64,000 nucleotides of DNA from Marivivens donghaensis (GTDB taxonomy: Bacteria; Pseudomonadota; Alphaproteobacteria; Rhodobacterales; Rhodobacteraceae): NCBI RefSeq assembly GCF_011806565.1, contig NZ_JAATOP010000004.1, positions 244,054 through 308,053 on the forward strand. The letters run 5' to 3'. Numbering within the stretch: position 1 is the first letter of the stretch; each line of letters starts with the position of its first letter. The position numbers and the translations under genes were made by a program. The notes below the pieces were generated by a model. That model was not told the origin of the DNA. It searched no databases and was given only the letters and a program-made list of their open reading frames with translations. This document shows positions 34,164 to 43,588 of this stretch, in pieces.

Positions 34164-36095
34164 TTAGCGAAGCTGAAGTTCGTCCGCGCTGGCGGCGATG
34201 TTGTCGATCGCGATGGACAGTTCCTCGGCACCCTTGCCTTGCTCGGTCGCTGCGATGGAGGCCTGATTGGCGGCAGTCTGCGCTTGCTCTGCGGCGGCGG
34301 CGATCTGCTCCATGCCCTGCTTGCCGGTGGTGATCGCCTCGAGGATTTCGTCGCTCGAGTTCAAGACCTCGGTGCTGCCCTCGATCACGATAGTCATGTC
34401 GCGTGCCACGTCTTCGAGCAGCTGGGTCGTGCCCTTCGCGCGTTCGACTTCGGCCAGAGAATTCTCGGCGGTTTCCATCAGGTCGAGGCGCACGTTGACG
34501 ATCTGGTCCTGAATGCCTTTGACCATGTCTTTGATGTCGTCAGCGTTCTTCTGGGCGTCCTCGGCAAGGTTCTGGATGTCGGTCGACACCACCGCAAAGC
34601 CCTTGCCGTATTCGCCTGCGCGAGCCGCTTCGACCGCGCCGTTGACGGCCAGCATGTTGGTCTGGATCGCGACGTTGGCAATCGCGTCGACGATCTTGTC
34701 GATGCGGCGGCTGACGACTTCGAGTTCCTGAATTTCCGTGACCGACTGCTTGCCGGTGGTCATCGCTTCGGTGACGCCAGTGATGACCTAGGTGACGCCT
34801 TCACGGTTCTCTAACAGCAGGGCGTTGATCGACTCGCCTTTGGTAAGCGCCTCTTGCGAATTGGACTTGGCGAGTTTGGCATTGGTTTCGATCTGTATGA
34901 TACCTGCGACCGCTTCTTCGACCGCCGACGACTAGAGCGTTGCGGTGTCGAGGATCTGCGAAATAGCGGTGGAGATTTCGGTGCTGGCGCGGTTCATCTC
35001 TTCGTTGGTGGACGCGAGTTCCTCGGATGCGGCGGCGAGCTCTTCCGAGGACTTGCCGATGTCAGCGGAGGTGCTGAGTTCCTCGGCGATCTCGACCAGT
35101 TCGCCGGTCGCGCGTTCGGCTTCCTGAAGGGCTTCGGACTGGTTCGAAACGCTCTTCGCGGCCTGTTCGGCACCTGCAGATTGTTCTTCGGATGCGGCGG
35201 CGATTTGCTCGGCGCTCTTCAGTGCCTGTTCCGCTGCCGCGCCCATTTCACCTGCGTTGGACGCCAGCGCTTCTGCACCGGACTTGATCGTTTCCATGTC
35301 GCCACGGATCTGGTTCAGGTTATCGGTGATCGTGCGGCACTTCGCGACTTCCTCGGCGGCAGTCGCAGCAGCATTGCCGACGGCGCCGGCGAGCACGTTG
35401 GCCTTGTCCTGAATATTGCGCACCAGTTCGTCGATGTCCGTCGCGTTGCGCTCTGACGCTTCGGCGAGTTTGCGAACGGTGTCGGCGACAACGGCAAAGC
35501 CCTTGCCGTGCTTTCCCGCGCGGGCGGCTTCGATCGCGGCGTTGAGCGCAAGCAGATTGGTCTGGTCCGCGATGCGGATGACCTGATTGACGGCCTCGAT
35601 GACGTTCTGCGCCTGATTTTCGAGGTCCTTCATCAACTCGACCGAAGCCAGCTGCAGCTTTGCGCCCGTGTCGACGTTTTCGATCAGGCCGTTCACGCTG
35701 GTGTCGGCACTCGCGATAAGCGTCTGAAGGCGCGCGGTGAGTTCAAGAGACTTCTCGGCCGATTTGGCCTGAAGGTTCACGCGGCGGTTCACCTGCGTCA
35801 TCGCAGCGGCGCTTTCCTCACTGGCAGAGGCCGCCTGAACCGCGCCGGAAGCGATCTGCTGCATTGCGTTGGAAAGCTCTTCCGTGGCCGCGCTGGCTTC
35901 CTGAACGCCGGCGCTCAGTTCCGCGCATGCGGCGGCGATGTTGTCGGCGGACTGCTTTTGCTTGGCAACGGTGCGGGCACGCTGGCGCTTGAGGTCCACG
36001 CTTCCTGCGGCGCGTTTCGCGGCACCGGACGTCGTTGCGCTGGGCTTGGCTTTGGCGGCCGACGTGTTGTCAGCGTTGGTTGCTTTGTGCTTCAC
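34164..36095 (-). pseudogene. Soluble MCP with two signalling domains, interrupted by two amber codons
   Basis: Beginning at GTG 36095 (GGAAGG six bases upstream), the frame encodes a 643-codon cytoplasmic MCP without membrane helices. The first signalling hairpin has [20 protein letters not shown]; the second has [20 protein letters not shown]. Between them TAG stands in frame at 34934-34932 and again at 34790-34788, 48 codons apart. The frame is unshifted and continues normally after each ([21 protein letters not shown]). A single C-to-T change from CAG (Gln) explains both, and no other lesion is visible. As written, only residues 1-387 with one hairpin would be made. Confidence 0.8.
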
Positions 36096-36424
36096 GAGCG
36101 CCTTCCGATGTTCCTCCGCGTTGGCGTACTTTCGGGCAAAGATCGGGTGCTAGCGCTCACGTTTTGCAGTTCAGTCACTTTATCGGAGAATTAGGTGCAA
36201 CTTGTTAGAGAGCTACGCTTTTGGTCAGGCCAGTCGCAAGCGGATCATCCGGCTAGACTCAAGAGATGGGAACCCCCCGAAAACGGATTAATCACTGTTT
36301 CGGATTAATCGTCAAAATGGTTCCCGCAGTACAATTAGCTGGAAATGGGTCCGATTTTCTTAGGCTCATCATACCAGAAGGGCGCCCGTAGGCGCCCTTG
36401 GTATTTGAAGTTGTTTATTGATTC
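36096..36424. promoter_or_regulatory. 329 bp gap upstream of chemosensory operon: repeats, no gene
   Basis: No convincing reading frame lies here. The gap holds two direct repeats CGGATTAATC (36284-36293 and 36301-36310) enclosed by the inverted pair GGGAACC (36268-36274) and GGTTCCC (36319-36325). It is the likely promoter and operator region of the minus-strand chemosensory operon. It also holds a hairpin beyond the 3' end of the next gene (36373-36405). Confidence 0.4.
36371..36406 (-). terminator. Long hairpin after the 626-residue protein gene
   Basis: On the minus strand ATACCAAGGGCGCC pairs with GGCGCCCTTCTGGTAT (14 bp with a two-base bulge) around TACG. There is no T-run, so intrinsic termination is uncertain; it may stabilise the mRNA end. 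Confidence 0.45.
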
Positions 36425-38305
36425 TCAGCCGCGAGCGACTTTTTTTTCCGAACTGAACCGCGACTGGCTCGAGATTTCGAACCGTCCGCTGCGGACTTTC
36501 ACGATGCGGCCCTGACGGAGCAGAGTGCCCCAAGCGCGCAGGCTGTCTTCGCGGGTGAACTCGCTATCGCTCATCACCTCGCGTAGGCGCCACATGACTT
36601 GCGGACGCGAGAAGTCCTCGATGCCGTCGAAGAAGCTGATGTGGGCAGCCGCCGCTTCGATCATCTCGGTCAGGCCGCTTGCGCCGGTTTCCAGCACGAA
36701 CTCTGCAAACGCCTGCTTGGCGCCGGTGCTGGCCTGGACAGCCGCTTCCGATGCCACAACGCGGCGCGGACGGACCGGAGCAACCGCGGTCGGGGCCGGT
36801 GCGGGCTTCGGTTCGACGACCGGAGCAGGGGCCGCTTCCTCGGCATCCACACGCTGCGAGGCAACGAGTTTCAGCGGAGCAGGCGACTTGCGTTCCGGAG
36901 CGGTCGGTTTCTGCGGCGTTTCGGCAGCAGGGCGGACAGCGGCGGTCAGATCGTCGCGGAACGCTTTGTCGTGGTCCTCGCCGCCTGCCAGAGCGTCACC
37001 CATTTTGCGGGCAGCTTCGGTCTGGGCAACAGCCGCCTTGAGGTGGCTGAGGGTCTGGCGGCGACGATCAGTTTCGGGTGCGCTGATTTCAGCGTCAGCC
37101 TTGGACAGCAGGCGCGACAACTGGTCGTCCTGATCGTCCATGAGGCTGCGACCACCGTAGGCGACGTCGTCGTAATCGTCATCCTCGTCATCGTCGAGCA
37201 GGAAGGCGTTTTCGGCGTCCTCGTCAGCTTCGCCTTCTTCGTCAATCTCGGCCAGTTCGCGGAGCAGATCCGCGTCTTCCTCGGTCGACAGGCTCAGCCC
37301 TTCGAGGTCGAAGTCGTCCAGACCGTCGAGGTCAGCCTGATTGAATTCGTCCTCTTCGAACTCTTCAACCTGCGGCTCTTCGATCTCTGCGACGTCTTCG
37401 GTGATTTCGGGCTCGGCCTTGGCCGGAGCTTCGAGGATCATCGGTTCTTCTTCGACAACCGGCTGCTCGGCGACCGGTTCTTCGATTTTCTCTTCCACCG
37501 GCTCGGCAGCTTTGCGGGCAACCTGCTGTTCAAGAGTGCCGTCTTTCAGAGCCTTCTCGAAATCGGCGCGCTTCATGCGAACAACGCGGGGCTGCGGACG
37601 CGGGGCGACGGCAGGTTCCTCGACCGGAGCGTTGATCGCTTCGGCTTCGGCAGCGGCCTTGGCAGCAGCGGCGCGGATCTTTTCGTTGCGGGTCTCGATG
37701 TCCGGCTGGCGCGGCGCTTCGGTCTCGGTCGCTTCGATGACGGACGACAGATCGATGTCGTCTTCTTCCGAAGTGTCCTCGATGTACTCGGGCGCTGCTG
37801 GCTTCGCGGCCTGCTGGCCCACGACCGAACGCAGACGCTGGAGGCGCTGTGCCACCGATTCCGTCTGTCGTTTGGGCGCAGGTGCAGGAGCGGGCTCGTC
37901 CACGACCTCCGGTTCCGGCTGCTCTGCCACGGGTTCGGGCTGCGGCTCTGGAGCCGGTGCCGGAGCGGGCGCTGCTGCTTCCACCGGCGCTTGGGCCGGA
38001 GGCTGCTGAACCGGCGTTTCTTCCGGCATTGCTGTTGAACCAGCAAGGGCCGCCGCGGGTCGCAGAACGATCCCCGACTGTTCCATGCGTGCTTCGACAC
38101 GGCGCGCAATTTCCTTTTCCGCGATGCGGGTTAGCATTTCCGCATCGGGTGTCGGAGGCTCCGCCCCGAAGTATCTGTCTCCCGCCGCAAGATCGCGGAA
38201 GTACTCCGCGATGGCCTTCATCGTGTCGAAAGAGTCGTCAAACCCTTCCAGTGTGCACGAGAAAGTGCCGTATGAGACGGTTAAAATCTTACTCGATTCA
38301 ACCAT
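36425..38305 (-). CDS. Conserved Rhodobacterales protein of unknown function with acidic repeat-like middle
   Basis: A 626-residue soluble protein in three parts. The N-terminal 75 residues look folded (LTVSYGTFSCTLEGFDDSFD, then AIAEYFRDLAAGDRYFGAEP). The middle, about 100-530, is low-complexity, rich in Pro, Ala and Glu, with very acidic stretches (DEEGEADEDAENAFLLDDDE). The C-terminal 90 residues are again conserved-looking (MIEAAAAHISFFDGIEDFSR; LRAWGTLLRQGRIVKVRSGR). I recognise no catalytic motif. I believe relatives exist across the order, sometimes labelled chemotaxis protein CheA, but it has no CheA domain. It lies upstream of the chemosensory operon, divergent from thiN. Confidence 0.8.
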   Translation of the reverse strand: MVESSKILTVSYGTFSCTLEGFDDSFDTMKAIAEYFRDLAAGDRYFGAEPPTPDAEMLTRIAEKEIARRVEARMEQSGIVLRPAAALAGSTAMPEETPVQQPPAQAPVEAAAPAPAPAPEPQPEPVAEQPEPEVVDEPAPAPAPKRQTESVAQRLQRLRSVVGQQAAKPAAPEYIEDTSEEDDIDLSSVIEATETEAPRQPDIETRNEKIRAAAAKAAAEAEAINAPVEEPAVAPRPQPRVVRMKRADFEKALKDGTLEQQVARKAAEPVEEKIEEPVAEQPVVEEEPMILEAPAKAEPEITEDVAEIEEPQVEEFEEDEFNQADLDGLDDFDLEGLSLSTEEDADLLRELAEIDEEGEADEDAENAFLLDDDEDDDYDDVAYGGRSLMDDQDDQLSRLLSKADAEISAPETDRRRQTLSHLKAAVAQTEAARKMGDALAGGEDHDKAFRDDLTAAVRPAAETPQKPTAPERKSPAPLKLVASQRVDAEEAAPAPVVEPKPAPAPTAVAPVRPRRVVASEAAVQASTGAKQAFAEFVLETGASGLTEMIEAAAAHISFFDGIEDFSRPQVMWRLREVMSDSEFTREDSLRAWGTLLRQGRIVKVRSGRFEISSQSRFSSEKKVARG

Positions 38306-38425
38306 TACAAGGCTCTTTGTTTTCTACCTTCACTGACATTGACCACTAATTGGTTCTCAATCCGGAACGTAAACGCGATAACAAAGGTGTAATTTTAGGG
38401 CAATTTGAGGGCGGACCATTAAATC

Positions 38426-39103
38426 GTGAACAATCCCGGCGAAAATATACACATTGTTTCCTATTTGGGGCCAATAACGCTTGTCGGTGGCGCAGATTGT
38501 CGACAGCGCGACCTCGAAACCGCTTTTAATCTCGCTCCGGTGGTTATCGCAGCGGACGGCGGTGCGGAGCAAGTATTGGCTTCCGGACGGCTGCCGGAAC
38601 GTGTCATCGGCGATCTCGATAGCCTTAAAGATAATCTGCATAGCAGACTTGGCAATATAATCGAGCATGTCGAGGAACAGGAGTTCACCGATTTCGAGAA
38701 GTGCTTACTCAGAGTGGATTCGCCGCGAGTCCTCGCTGTCGGTTTCATGGGCGGACGGATCGATCACCAGCTTTCGGTGCTCAATGTCATGGCCAAGCAC
38801 ATGCCGCGGATCATCGTGACGCTGAGCGCCGACGATGCGTGTGTGATGGTCTCGGAGGAGATTGCGTTCGATCTGCCCGCAGGAACGCGGCTATCGTTGA
38901 TGCCTGTCGGGGAGTGCCGTGCGTGGACCGAAGGGCTGCGCTGGGATCTGGACGGCCAAGTGATGAAGCCAGACGGATTTCTGAGTGCATCCAACATGGT
39001 GGACGGCCCCGTGCGTATTCGTGCGGAGGGGCCAGTCCTTCTTGTGTTGCCGTCAGAGCATCTGCATGTGCTCTGGAAGGCGCTCAGCAGTTGGGAACGT
39101 TGA
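38426..39103 (+). CDS. thiN: Thiamine pyrophosphokinase (thiamine diphosphokinase)
   Basis: A 225-residue enzyme that converts thiamine to thiamine diphosphate. Motifs: VVIAADGGAEQVLASGRLPE, VIGDLDSL (metal-binding Asp residues), TDFEKCL and VGFMGGRIDHQLSVLN. The C-terminal domain binds thiamine. The start is GTG at 38426, with GAGGG rather far (14 bases) upstream, so the start is less certain than the function. It is divergent from the 626-residue protein gene; its 3' end overlaps that of sdaA by 20 bp. Confidence 0.9.
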   Translation: MNNPGENIHIVSYLGPITLVGGADCRQRDLETAFNLAPVVIAADGGAEQVLASGRLPERVIGDLDSLKDNLHSRLGNIIEHVEEQEFTDFEKCLLRVDSPRVLAVGFMGGRIDHQLSVLNVMAKHMPRIIVTLSADDACVMVSEEIAFDLPAGTRLSLMPVGECRAWTEGLRWDLDGQVMKPDGFLSASNMVDGPVRIRAEGPVLLVLPSEHLHVLWKALSSWER

Positions 39104-40457
39104 CGGCGAGGCCGCCGAGAGACGTTTCCTTATACTTTGCATGCATGTCGTTGCCCGTCTGGCGCATCGTCTCGATCGCGGCGTCCAGCGGAACGAGGTG
39201 CGTGCCGTCGCCGCGCAGGGCGAGGGAGGCGGCTGACACAGCCTTGATCGCGCCGAGGCCATTGCGTTCGATGCAAGGCACCTGAACCAGACCGCGCACG
39301 GGATCGCAGGTCATCCCGAGGTGATGTTCGAGCGCGATCTCGGCCGCGTTCTCGATCTGCTCGGGTGTGCCACCCATCACGGCGCAGAGGCCCGCAGCGG
39401 CCATGGCAGAGGCGCTACCCACTTCAGCCTGACATCCGCATTCCGCACCCGAGATCGAGGCGTTGTATTTGATCAGGCCACCGATCGCGGCGGCGGTTAG
39501 CAGAAACTCGGGGATTTTCGACGATACAGCGCCCGGCACATGGTCGAGCCAGTAGCGCACCACGGCAGGCATCACGCCCGCAGCGCCGTTGGTCGGCGCG
39601 GTAACGACTTGGCCGCCCGCTGCGTTTTCTTCGTTCACAGCCATGGCGTAGGCGGCCATCCAGTCGTTGGCGACGTGGGGCGCAACCATGTTCAGGCCGC
39701 GCTCTGCCATCAGCTCATCATGGATACCCTTGGCACGGCGCTTCACATTCAGACCGCCCGGCAGGATACCGTCGGTCGTCAGACCGCGGTCAATGCAGTC
39801 GTTCATCACCTGCCAGATGCGGCTGACACCCTGATCGAGCTCGTTCACGCGGCGGCGGGAGGTTTCGTTCTTCTGCTTCATTTGCGCGATGCTGAGGCCG
39901 CTTTCCGCAGCCATATCAAGCATCTCTTTGGCACTTTTGAACGGGAAGGGAACGGCAGGGCCGTCGTCGGTGTCCTTGCCTTGCTCCAGTTCGGACGCGG
40001 TCAGAACAAATCCGCCGCCGACCGAGTAATATATCTCCTCGACAATCGTATCGCCCTGCGCATCGAGGCCGCTGATGACCATGCCGTTCGCATGGCCGGG
40101 CAGGTTGGGGCCGTAGTCAAAGATGATGTCGGTCTTGGGATCGAACGCCAGCGGGGGAAGACCATCGACGTGGATGACCTTTTCTTTGCGGAGGCGCTCC
40201 AGCTCGGCTTCGGCCTTTTCGGCGTCATAAGTGTCGGGCAGGAAACCGGCGAGGCCGAGGATCGTGGCGCGGTCGGTTGCGTGACCGACGCCGGTGAATG
40301 CCAGCGAGCCGTGCAGCGTGGCTTTGACGCCGTGCACATTGAACGGCTGGGCGCGCAGGAAGTCGAGGAAGCGTGCGCCGGCAACCATCGGACCCATCGT
40401 GTGGGAAGATGACGGGCCAACACCCACTTTGAACATATCGAAAACGGAGAGGAACAT
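39084..40457 (-). CDS. sdaA: L-serine ammonia-lyase (iron-sulfur type)
   Basis: A 457-residue single-chain L-serine dehydratase. The N-terminal beta domain starts [20 protein letters not shown] (substrate-binding SSSH). The alpha domain holds the cluster ligands in [20 protein letters not shown] and [14 protein letters not shown]. The fused alpha-beta order matches SdaA of E. coli. It deaminates serine to pyruvate. The start abuts the stop of the GST gene, so both form an operon. Confidence 0.96.
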   Translation of the reverse strand: MFLSVFDMFKVGVGPSSSHTMGPMVAGARFLDFLRAQPFNVHGVKATLHGSLAFTGVGHATDRATILGLAGFLPDTYDAEKAEAELERLRKEKVIHVDGLPPLAFDPKTDIIFDYGPNLPGHANGMVISGLDAQGDTIVEEIYYSVGGGFVLTASELEQGKDTDDGPAVPFPFKSAKEMLDMAAESGLSIAQMKQKNETSRRRVNELDQGVSRIWQVMNDCIDRGLTTDGILPGGLNVKRRAKGIHDELMAERGLNMVAPHVANDWMAAYAMAVNEENAAGGQVVTAPTNGAAGVMPAVVRYWLDHVPGAVSSKIPEFLLTAAAIGGLIKYNASISGAECGCQAEVGSASAMAAAGLCAVMGGTPEQIENAAEIALEHHLGMTCDPVRGLVQVPCIERNGLGAIKAVSAASLALRGDGTHLVPLDAAIETMRQTGNDMHAKYKETSLGGLAVNVPNC

Positions 40458-41129
40458 TTAGATGGCGCTCCCTTCGGGCGGCGTCGGGTAGGAAGGTGAA
40501 GAAAACGGTGTCTCGCCCAGACCTTCGGCCAATGCGGAGCGAATGGCGGAGGGGCGCGCCTCGAAATCGAGGCAGAATTCATTTAGCTGCGGCCAGCGCG
40601 TCAGGTCGAACCACGCGGTGTGGTCCTGCGGGTAAAGTGCCAGCCAGCGGAGCATCGGTGCCGCGTAGCATGACAGGGCCGAGGTCTTCGCAAGGTCGGG
40701 ACCAGTTTCGAGGATCGTCAGCAAATCCGCAATCCGCGTCTTGGTCATCTCGCGAAAAGGTGCGTGTGCGGGCGAGAACTTCTCGGGATAGAATAGCATC
40801 CGCAGGGCAGGGTGCAGCGTATTCGCCAGCCAGAGCAGCCATTTCAGAAAGTCAGCACGCTCGGGGCTATCGACCGCTGGTGCCATCGCGCCATGGCGGT
40901 CGGCAAGCCACAGGAGGATCGCTGCTGTTTCGAACATCACGCCGTCGGGCGTCTCGAGCACTGGGATCAGGCCGTTGGGATTGAGCTTCAGGTAGCTTTC
41001 GGACTGCTGCTCTTTGGCGCTGCGATCGACCAGCGCGGTCTCGTACGCCACGCCTAGCTCCTCCAGCATCAGCCGGATGCAAAGCGAGGCGTTATCAGGT
41101 GCATAATGGAGGCGGTACGCTGTCGTCAT
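40458..41129 (-). CDS. Glutathione S-transferase family protein
   Basis: A 223-residue GST: N-terminal thioredoxin-like domain (YRLHYAPDNASLCIRLMLEE; LNPNGLIPVLETPDG with cis-Pro; FETAAILLWLADRHG) and C-terminal helical domain. The start at 41129 (MTTAYRLHYAP) fits the family; the frame extends 44 codons up without similarity. It is immediately followed by sdaA with no gap. It is divergent from rpiA across 155 bp. Confidence 0.9.
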   Translation of the reverse strand: MTTAYRLHYAPDNASLCIRLMLEELGVAYETALVDRSAKEQQSESYLKLNPNGLIPVLETPDGVMFETAAILLWLADRHGAMAPAVDSPERADFLKWLLWLANTLHPALRMLFYPEKFSPAHAPFREMTKTRIADLLTILETGPDLAKTSALSCYAAPMLRWLALYPQDHTAWFDLTRWPQLNEFCLDFEARPSAIRSALAEGLGETPFSSPSYPTPPEGSAI

Positions 41130-41284
41130 GGGGCAGAGTGTATCAGCGAAGTGGCGGCCCAAACGTCGGATTGCGACGTTGGTTTCGGGAATTGCGCCCT
41201 GAGGGCTAACGTTTTTGAATTTGTCAGGCTTATCACAACACTCCGAAACACCTATAAGCACCGTGAATCCATGAGAGGTGCCCT

Positions 41285-42073
41285 ATGTCCATTGATCTGT
41301 CGCCCATTGATAAGGCCAAGTTCGTCGCTGCAAAGCGCGCTGCACAATATGTCGAGAGCGGCATGAAAGTCGGTCTGGGTACCGGCTCGACCGCGTCTTG
41401 GCTGGTCAAATGTCTGGGTGAGATGGTCCGTGACGACGGGCTGAAGATCCAAGGCGTGCCGACTTCCTCGCGCACCGCTGCTCTCGCCCGCGAAGTCGGG
41501 ATCGAGGTGATTTCGCTCGACGAGGCCAAGTGGCTGGACATCTGCATCGACGGCGCCGACGAGTTCGATCCGAACCTGAACCTGATCAAAGGCGGCGGCG
41601 GTGCCCACCTTCAGGAAAAGATCGTGGCGACCGCATCGGACCAGATGATCGTCATCACCGATGCGTCGAAGTCCGTTGAAACGCTGGGTGCTTTCCCGCT
41701 ACCGCTCGAAGTTATTCCGTTCGGTTGGCAGACCACTAAGACGATTGTCGAAGAGGCTCTGGTCGGCATGGACGTGCTGGGTCGCAACGTGTCGCTGCGC
41801 ATGAACGGCGATGCGCCTTACGTCACCGACGAAGGCAACCACATCCTCGACCTGCACCTCAACCGTATCGGCAACGCCCGTCAGCTCAGCCTCGTGCTGA
41901 ACCAGATTCCGGGCGTCGTGGAAAACGGTCTCTTCATCGACATCTGCGATGCTGTCGTGATCGGCTACGGCGATGGCCGCGCCGAAGTGCGTGACATCAA
42001 CAACGGAACGGTCGACGAGACGAAGTTCGACTTCCTCGCCGAAGACAACATCTTTGGTGACGTTGCAGAGTAA
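41285..42073 (+). CDS. rpiA: Ribose-5-phosphate isomerase A
   Basis: A 262-residue enzyme interconverting ribose 5-phosphate and ribulose 5-phosphate in the pentose phosphate pathway. Signatures: VGLGTGSTASWLV (phosphate loop), DICIDGADEFDPNLNLIKGG (catalytic Asp) and GGGAHLQEKIVATAS (catalytic Glu/Lys). The C-terminal extension is about 30 residues longer than in E. coli, common in this order. It precedes gor by 89 bp in the same direction; NADPH supply and glutathione reduction make functional sense together. Confidence 0.96.
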   Translation: MSIDLSPIDKAKFVAAKRAAQYVESGMKVGLGTGSTASWLVKCLGEMVRDDGLKIQGVPTSSRTAALAREVGIEVISLDEAKWLDICIDGADEFDPNLNLIKGGGGAHLQEKIVATASDQMIVITDASKSVETLGAFPLPLEVIPFGWQTTKTIVEEALVGMDVLGRNVSLRMNGDAPYVTDEGNHILDLHLNRIGNARQLSLVLNQIPGVVENGLFIDICDAVVIGYGDGRAEVRDINNGTVDETKFDFLAEDNIFGDVAE

Positions 42074-42162
42074 GCGCCGGGCGTGTGCGTGAGGGCAGAT
42101 TGACCAAACGCACCCCCGATTACACATGCAAACCGACTGATATTTAACGAGCGGAGCAACTC

Positions 42163-43515
42163 ATGTCCTTTGATTACGACCTCTTTGTCATTGGGGGCGG
42201 TTCCGGCGGTGTGCGCGCAGCACGCGTGGCATCCCAAGGCGGCGCGAAAGTCGCGCTGGCAGAAGAAGACCGTATGGGCGGCACCTGCGTCATTCGCGGG
42301 TGTGTCCCCAAGAAACTGATGGTCTTCGCATCCGAATACCACGACATCGTCGAAGACGCGAAAGCCTACGGTTGGGAGCTGGAACACGGCGAGTTCAACT
42401 GGGGCCTTTTCCGCGGCCACATGCACAAGGAACTCGACCGTCTTGAGGGCATCTACCGCAACATCCTCAAGAACAACGATGTGACCACCTACAACGCCCG
42501 TGCGACGCTGAAGGACGAACACACCGTTTCGCTGTCGACTGGTGAAGAGATCACCGCCAAGCACATCCTGATCGCCGTCGGCGGCCAGCCGGTTCGTCCG
42601 GACCTGCCGAATGCCGAGCTGGGTATCGTTTCGAACGACATCTTCCTGATGGACGAGATGCCGGGCAAGATCCTCATCATCGGCGGTGGCTACATCGCTT
42701 GTGAATTCGCGGGCATCCTCAACGGCCTTGGCGTCGATGTGACCCAGTTCTATCGCGGTGCGCAGATCCTTCGCGGCTTCGACGAAGAAGCGCGCGGCCT
42801 CATCGCCGACCAGATGCGCGAGAAAGGTATCAAACTGCATTGCGGCACCAATATCCTCGAGATGGAAAAGCGCGACGGCAAGATCTGGGTGAAGGGCACC
42901 AACGGCGAAGACACCTACGATCAGGTGCTGTTCGCAACGGGCCGTGCGCCGATGACCGATAATCTCGGCCTCGAAAAGGTGGGCGTCGAAACCGGCCGTC
43001 ATGGCGAGATCAAGGTCGACGAGTACAGCCAGACCAACATCCCGTCGATCTACGCCGTGGGTGACGTGACCGACCGCGTCCAGCTCACCCCCGTCGCGAT
43101 CCGCGAAGCGATGGCGTTTGTCGAGACTGTGTTCAACGGCAACCCGACCAGCCCCGATCATGACCTGATCCCGTCGGCAGTCTTTACCCAGCCGGAATTC
43201 GGCACCGTGGGCCTCAGCGAAGAAGCCGCGCGCGAGCAGGAGCCAATCGAGGTCTACTCGACCAGCTTCCGTCCGATGCAGACCATGTTCGCAGGCCGTC
43301 CCGACCGTGTTCTCATGAAACTCATCGTGTCGCAGGAAACCCGCAAGGTTCTGGGTTGTCACATCGTCGCACCGCACGCGGGCGAGATGATCCAGATCGC
43401 GGGCATCGCGGTGAAGATGGGCGCGACGAAAGAGGATTTCGACCGCGTTTGTGCCGTGCACCCGACGATGGCCGAAGAGCTCGTTACGATGAAGACTCCG
43501 ACCCGAACTGCTTGA
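42163..43515 (+). CDS. gor: Glutathione-disulfide reductase
   Basis: A 450-residue FAD/NADPH flavoenzyme. FAD site FVIGGGSGGVRAAR near residue 10, redox-active disulfide in GGTCVIRGCVPKKLMV (CVIRGC where E. coli has CVNVGC), NADPH site IIGGGYIACEFAGIL, second FAD motif YAVGDVTDRVQLTPVA, and the C-terminal active-site His-Glu in VHPTMAEELV. It reduces GSSG to GSH. The CVIRGC form is common in alphaproteobacterial and plant-type enzymes. Confidence 0.95.
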   Translation: MSFDYDLFVIGGGSGGVRAARVASQGGAKVALAEEDRMGGTCVIRGCVPKKLMVFASEYHDIVEDAKAYGWELEHGEFNWGLFRGHMHKELDRLEGIYRNILKNNDVTTYNARATLKDEHTVSLSTGEEITAKHILIAVGGQPVRPDLPNAELGIVSNDIFLMDEMPGKILIIGGGYIACEFAGILNGLGVDVTQFYRGAQILRGFDEEARGLIADQMREKGIKLHCGTNILEMEKRDGKIWVKGTNGEDTYDQVLFATGRAPMTDNLGLEKVGVETGRHGEIKVDEYSQTNIPSIYAVGDVTDRVQLTPVAIREAMAFVETVFNGNPTSPDHDLIPSAVFTQPEFGTVGLSEEAAREQEPIEVYSTSFRPMQTMFAGRPDRVLMKLIVSQETRKVLGCHIVAPHAGEMIQIAGIAVKMGATKEDFDRVCAVHPTMAEELVTMKTPTRTA

Positions 43516-43588
43516 ATTTTCCCCGCGCATTCCCAATTGTGCATAGGACTGCCCCGCGAGGGGTGCTGATAGGGAATGAACGAGGTTT

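Noticed and set aside
34788..34934. Genome-wide amber reassignment to glutamine
   Set aside because: TAG ends phaC (7757), the LysR gene at 10076 and the cheB frame (31428) at the expected protein lengths, so amber is an ordinary stop here.
36599..38038. 479-codon plus-strand frame, Phe/Leu/Arg-rich
   Set aside because: Shadow of the acidic low-complexity gene at 36425; composition simply mirrors GAA/GAC codons.
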